A stretch of DNA of 31,601 nt from Branchiostoma floridae (lineage: Eukaryota > Chordata > Leptocardii > Amphioxiformes > Branchiostomatidae): assembly GCF_000003815.2 (NCBI RefSeq), contig NC_049982.1, positions 799,003-830,603 on the forward strand, written 5' to 3'. The notes below the pieces were generated by a model. That model saw only the letters and a program-made list of their open reading frames with translations, searched no databases and had not been told where the DNA came from. Both the position numbers and the translations under genes were made by a program. This document shows, in pieces, positions 26,790-31,601 of this stretch. How positions within the stretch are numbered: the first letter of the stretch is position 1; every line of letters begins with the position of its first letter.

Positions 26790-27300
26790 TGGTAGTACAT
26801 GTAATAGTAGTAACAGTGGTAGTATACATGTAGTAGTTACTGTTAGTAGTAGTAGTAGCACTTAGTAGTAGTAGTAGTAAGTAAGTAGTGCATGTAGTAT
26901 ATTCTCAGCCCCATGGGTTTCAGCCAGCCCCCACGCCAGAACACCCCCCACCGTCAGCCAACACCGCCGAGAACACCATCCACATGAGGTGGTAGTAGTG
27001 TAGTAGTAGACTGTAGTGGTGGTAGTAGTGGTTAGTTAGTTAGTCATAGTAGTAGTAGTGGTAGTAGTACTAGTAGTAGTAGTAGAAGTAGTAGTAGCAG
27101 CAGCAGTAGTAATAGTAGGTGTGCAGTCCTTTTTAGTGGAAGTAGTAGTAAGTTCTACTAGTAGTAGTAGTAGTGATAGAAGTAGTCACTGTGGTAGTAG
27201 CAATAGTAGAGGTAGCAGTAATAGTAGTAGTACAGTACTGTTACTGTCGTTGTCCTGTAGTAGTACTAGGAGTAGTAGTAATAGCAGTAATGGTTATAAA
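26790..27300. repeat. (TAG/GTA)n-rich simple-repeat region
   Basis: Imperfect GTAGTA/AGTAGT runs fill most of this stretch, starting directly behind the exon donor and interrupted by the partial exon copy at 26909-26988. The open frames here (Val- or Ser-rich) are products of the repeat. Confidence 0.88.
26909..26988 (+). pseudogene. ANKS1: Partial copy of the preceding ANKS1 exon, frameshifted
   Basis: CCCCATGGGTTTCAGCCAGC through GAGAACACCATCCACATGAG repeats the 3' end of the 26550-26773 exon at high identity and keeps the donor (GAG|GTGGTA) and a possible acceptor (TTCTCAG). One base is missing in the CCTCCAACG segment, shifting the frame; if spliced after the real exon it would end in TGA at its last bases. 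Confidence 0.78.
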
Positions 27301-27514
27301 AAGTTGATGATGCATTGGTTTTTATTCCAACATTCCAACATCACAGTCAAACAGGCGTCTTTTTAATTATGGAAAAACACTCTAATTCTGGACTCAAGTC
27401 CATAACTCCAAAATGCTTTACCCGATCAACTTTATATTTTTATTGAGTACAAACCAAAGTGTAATGAATATGCGGAAAGCGTCAATGAGTCCCTTGGGAC
27501 TAGTCCAATTATAC

Positions 27515-27985
27515 TATAATTATATATAATTATATATAATTTTGGGGCATTATATATAATTATATATAACCCATTTCACCATTATACATAATTATATATA
27601 ACCTATTTCACCATTATATATAATTATATATAACCCATTTCACCATTATACATAATTATATATAACCTATTTCACCATTATATATAATTATATATAACCC
27701 ATTTCACCATTATATATGACCATTTCACCATTATACATAATTATATATAACCCATTTCACCATTATACATGATTATATATAATGCTGATGACCATTATAC
27801 ATAATTAGATATAAATCTTGTGATTATTATTCATAGTTATATCAATATATGCACCATTTATGACAATTATTCATAATCATGCCTAGCCCCCATAACCATT
27901 ATACATAATTACATATAATTATACATGATTATAGATAATTATATATAATTATACATAATTATAGATAAGCATTAATGGATAAAGT
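27515..27985. repeat. AT-rich minisatellite, ~32-bp unit
   Basis: Tandem units of the form CCYATTTCACCATTATAYAT followed by AATTATATATAA repeat about six or seven times between 27570 and 27780, flanked by further TATACATAATTA-type sequence. The units are self-complementary and would form hairpins. Confidence 0.88.
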
Positions 27986-28635
27986 GTAAAAAGACTTGTT
28001 TTGCTTAATGTTTACACCATATATTGCTTTCTGACTAAAAGAAATAATGTTGAGAGGCATTTTATGTCTATTGCACCACTTTGAAGCTAAATGCTGGTCA
28101 TGATGTTCTGACCTGCTCAAAACCACTTGTATTGTCTGCTTAGTGCACAGCCTTAAATGTTACAGCATTAAACAGTCAGAGGTTGAGTCTGAGGCATGAT
28201 TTTCTCAAAGCACTTTGTATTATGATGATTGTCGTAGGAAAGTTGCTTGGGACAGTTTTTTTTACACAAACCAACTGCAAGTCGCTGCTGCGTGTCAGTG
28301 GCATTGTTGTGAACCCTGGTGACTTGGAGATATTTTTCTGTACCAGCTGCTGGTCCTGTTGTAGCCTTCCTGCTACACACCTTCAGCGATCAGCCTGAAT
28401 GCCTCCATCTTTCTGCGAGCTTCCACAACCTGATCGTACATTTGAGTTTTGTCGCTGGTCAAGTTTACTGCTGATATGGAATGATACTCTGATCACATAC
28501 TAACATAAGTAAAATGGAGGCAGTGAGAAAGAAGGAGGCATGTGAGGAAATAACAGCTAGTTGATGGAGTCCCGGGTCCGCGTGTGTGAACAGGAAAGAC
28601 TGTCATTGCCATAGGACCAGAAATCTTCCTCATAT
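27986..28635. other. Intronic stretch, nothing recognised
   Basis: Short open frames without family resemblance. GT..AG exons in phase with the preceding ANKS1 exon could not be identified. Confidence 0.5.
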
Positions 28636-28639
28636 GAAC

Positions 28640-28775
28640 TGGTGTCACAGCGATCTCGCCCCCGCCCCCACGCCCCATGATCTCGCCCTCCCTGGGGCGA
28701 AATCACTAGCGATCTCGCCCTCCCCAGCTAGTGCTCTCGCCCCCCCTTTAGCGATTTCGCCCCCTCCCCCCCAAA
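28640..28775. repeat. C-rich repeat with GCGATCTCGCCC motifs
   Basis: GATCTCGCCC occurs at least three times with GCGATTTCGCCCC variants between C-runs. A related piece (AGTGATCTCGCCCC, with a G-run and ACGCTAAGGG before it) is at 29600-29690. These may be ends of one element or separate relics. Confidence 0.5.
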
Positions 28776-28799
28776 AAAAACGGGTTTACCTAACATTTT

Positions 28800-30310
28800 A
28801 GAAGTTGATTGGTATAAATCACAAAATGCAGTTTCAGAATGATATAAGTACACGAGTCTGATACCTAACTCCATCCATAGTATTAATATTAACGTCATTA
28901 CATGTTGATATTTAAGACAGTTGAAGTTTTTTTTGGACAAGGAGAGTTGGGTCCCTTGTATTCCCATTATTGCAATATTATACTTGAGTCTCGACATAAG
29001 ATTGTATTCCCCTGTCCTCAAGCAACCAATATATCTCCAATATGAAGCCTCTACAATGACCACAAAAGAAGTATGAAATGTCTTTATTAGTTATGAAGAT
29101 ATTAGGTATTCATTAGAATATCGCACATTTTGTTACATGCACCTCCATTATGACTGTTTTTCTAGTATTTGGGAACTGGTGCGTTTACCCGTGTTTCTTA
29201 GGACTGGTACTTTGTAGCATTTCGCAACAGGTACAATGTATATGAATTTGCGCGTATACATATATATAGAGATAGTGTTTATAATGAGAAACTATTATTC
29301 ACTTGTGTTTTTGTTAGTGCTTTGGAAATGTTTCCTGCACAAGAGAGAAAATACTGTGACAAATTGAAAACATATAACTGACGTGTTCCGTTTCATAGAT
29401 GTATAATATCGACTTTCGAGGTATAACATCTTCAGGTCATAAGGTGGCATATAGGTACCAGGTAACACACCATATACTTTACTCTCCAGGTGCAGTATAG
29501 TACCAGCAAGGAGCTTATATTGGTACCAGATAGCGAGCCTAATACAAATGTATGTAGTAACCAGTTGCTCTTGAGAACTCTCCGAGAAGCAATGTTCTTA
29601 GGGGGGACGAAAACACTGGCGGGTATTGGGGGGGGGGGGGCAAAAACGCTAAGGGAAAACGCTAGTGATCTCGCCCCTCCTGGCCCTAAATAAACATTCT
29701 TAGTGTGTACCTAGCAGGGGTGAAGAATTAAGCTAGGAGTATTGCAGACTTACTACTGTGCATGCAGGAGTATGTCTATCCTGGATCTGTTATGTTGTAT
29801 GTGACCTTACTAACTATGATCTGTTGTATATCTTTTGCATGCAGAGAAATAATATATGACTGCAAACATATGACTTCGTTGTACACCTTCGTCGTTGTAT
29901 GCCAGGCCTTTTCTTCATTGTTCCCTTGGTCTTTGGAGGCCACTTCTCTTTTTATCACCCAAGTGTGATAATTACCTCCCCATTTATCTTTTAATGATTA
30001 TCTCTTTGTTCCTTGATGTTATCCAGCAACCACAATGGATGCACTAATTTGTAATACAGACACTATAGAGAAGTGAAATACAGTTGCAACCGGGTGAGAA
30101 ATAGTTTATGATCTCATATAAACCTTCTAGACCAACAAGGAGTGTTAACTTGAAACCACAAGCCTTCAGGTTCTGAGCTTGCAGCAAAAGGATAGATTTA
30201 CTTTTTAGTCTTTGAAAAAAGTAGCAAAAGCCCAACAATTAAATGTCATTCATTTAAAAAATCACGAAAAAAAATCACACATTGTCACATATTTGTCCCC
30301 TAGGAACAGG
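28800..30310. other. Intronic or intergenic stretch, nothing recognised except the 29600-29690 repeat
   Basis: AT-rich sequence with only short open frames. No ankyrin, SAM or PTB coding segment was seen on either strand. Confidence 0.5.
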
Positions 30311-30317
30311 GCTGGGT

Positions 30318-30480
30318 TTTTTTTTGGGGGGGGGGGGGGCGTTGGTCTGCGATTTGCAACGTTGGCTATGTTCTCTTGTGCCGGGAAAGGAGTTTGCCGA
30401 GGAAGTGAGTTTGCTGTGGAAGGGGGTTGGCCGTGATAGTGAGTTTCCCCCGTATAAACTTGCTATCACGGCCATAAACT
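30318..30480. mobile_element. Copy of the 1408-1730 inverted-repeat family
   Basis: A G-run, CGTTGGTCTGCGATTTGCAA, then TGGCTATGTTCTC and GCCGGGAAAGGAGTTTGCCG match the left half of the 1408 element. A hairpin follows: GGCCGTGATAGTGAGTTT against AAACTTGCTATCACGGCC (30429-30474). Confidence 0.6.
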
Positions 30481-30489
30481 TAGATAAAG

Positions 30490-30578
30490 ATAAAATACAA
30501 AATAGAAAGTCTGATGAAAACGACTAAAAAAAACGTTGAAAAACCGCCGAATCCTAACCTCTGCTTGAAGAGTAGGGG
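30490..30578. repeat. Interspersed repeat, copy of 10415-10490
   Basis: AAAATAGAAAGTCTGATGAA, AACGACTAAAAAAAACG and AACCTCTGCTTGAAGAGTA match the earlier copy in order and strand. Confidence 0.6.
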
Positions 30579-30793
30579 GTTGGGGGTTCTGACGAACTAC
30601 ACCACGCGCTTGAAGGTCCGTTTTTTTTTAATGTGAAAATTCTATCTAAAAGACTGATTTGTATCAACAGTAGGGTTGTAATCCTAGAAAAAAATCGCTG
30701 ACTTTGAATGTATTTGAATCAAGGAGGTTTAATCATTGATAAATCATTGATAAAACCTCCTTTTTCAATGAAAGGAACCTTGCAGTTTGTAAG

Positions 30794-30913
30794 NNNNNNN
30801 NNNNNNNNNNNNNNNNNNNNNNNNNNNNNNNNNNNNNNNNNNNNNNNNNNNNNNNNNNNNNNNNNNNNNNNNNNNNNNNNNNNNNNNNNNNNNNNNNNNN
30901 NNNNNNNNNNNNN
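30794..30913. other. Assembly gap (120 N)
   Basis: A run of 120 undetermined bases. Open frames drawn through it are meaningless. Confidence 1.
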
Positions 30914-31601
30914 GGGAGGGCCATGTACACATTTTGGGTTTCCTTCAACAATGTTTTAAAACATTTAAACAATTAAGCTTTATTTGAATCACTCTCAAAA
31001 TCAACTTGTTTCTGACCGATAAAAGCTGCTTGTTCTGACAAGGTGCATAGCGCTAGTTTTTATGGACAAAATCAAAGCTAATAGATAATTAAAATAATGT
31101 GGAATTTTGCAAAGATCTCCAGAAATTCAGCAGAAGTTGATGATAGATTATGATTTTTGCGGGTATGCTGATCGAGGAAAGATGGCATATAAGGAAAAGG
31201 TCACAGTTTTCCCCACCAACCTCTGATTCGATAGTATGTAAAGGACGCTAGGGTTTGGCCTGGGTATACGCATATCATACACGAATTGAATGAATTAATC
31301 CATTAAACAATCTTGAGGATGTACTAAAGGCTTCAACTTTGAGTCACCTCTGCACAAAAGCACCCTGAAAAGCGGTCACAAAAGATTAATAGGCCATTTG
31401 AATCTGAGCTTGAGCAATCATGCTCATGAATTCTAATCTGACTAGGCTTCAATATTCCTGGTAAAAAGGGACACATTGGTGTAAACAAGGGCATTCTGAC
31501 TTGTGGGATCTTACTACTAGGACATAAATGTCCTTGGGTCTACAGGCTTCAGAAGTCTTAACAGCTAACTCGCAGGGCAATCGACCATAAAAGACTATCT
31601 C
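30914..31601. other. Final stretch, nothing recognised
   Basis: No coding segment, inverted repeat or RNA gene could be supported up to the window end. Confidence 0.5.

Noticed and set aside
27058-27366. Val/Ser-rich open frame
   Set aside because: Product of GTA/AGT trinucleotide repeats.
27550-27800. CRISPR-like regular array
   Set aside because: Units are directly adjacent without unique spacers, AT-only and in an animal intron: a minisatellite.
30708-30972. Open frames running across the N gap
   Set aside because: Most of the translation is undetermined bases.

Overview
The window looks like a draft-genome piece from an invertebrate animal: many short exons with GT..AG introns, many small transposon relics and one 120-base N gap. 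The second gene is an unduplicated ANKS1-type gene, and the repeat content looks like amphioxus (Branchiostoma). That organism call is an inference; the sequence alone does not exclude another invertebrate deuterostome.

Region 1 (1-5734, + strand) holds the 3' part of a gene I cannot name. Seven exons join in matching phase (0/1, 1/1, 1/1, 1/2, 2/0, 0/1, 1/stop). They encode an extremely Glu-rich, probably helical or coiled-coil protein with a six-cysteine segment and a C-terminal hydrophobic tail that could be a GPI signal or tail anchor. The 3' half of its exon 3 is tandemly repeated seven times, each copy with an intact GT donor. Region 2 (5735-9100) is intergenic, with a mariner-derived MITE, a hairpin MITE and the 3' end of a non-LTR retrotransposon.

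Region 3 (9100-26773, + strand, continuing out of the window) is the N-terminal half of an ANKS1 (Odin/AIDA-1 family) gene. It has a TATA-less promoter-like segment, exon 1 with the family's [12 protein letters not shown] start, a ~9.9-kb first intron full of repeats, six exons giving about seven ankyrin repeats, and then linker exons rich in phosphotyrosine-type motifs. The most striking feature is a run of tandem copies of a 72-base, phase 0-0 exon module (25237-26336) encoding [12 protein letters not shown]. Each intact copy carries an acidic serine cluster and a YDEP motif, so inclusion of different copies would give a protein with one to about five SH2-docking sites. The SAM and PTB domains of ANKS1 are not in the window. 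Region 4 (26774-31601) is intron or unassigned sequence with simple repeats, an AT-rich 32-bp minisatellite and the N gap.

A recurring theme is partial exon duplication that copies a splice site together with exon sequence. I count at least six cases in about 27 kb, two of them with (TTTG)n tracts just behind the duplicated 5' splice site. Introns also hold several TIR elements, nested insertions, and a ~725-bp foldback starting almost at the ANKS1 exon 2 donor.
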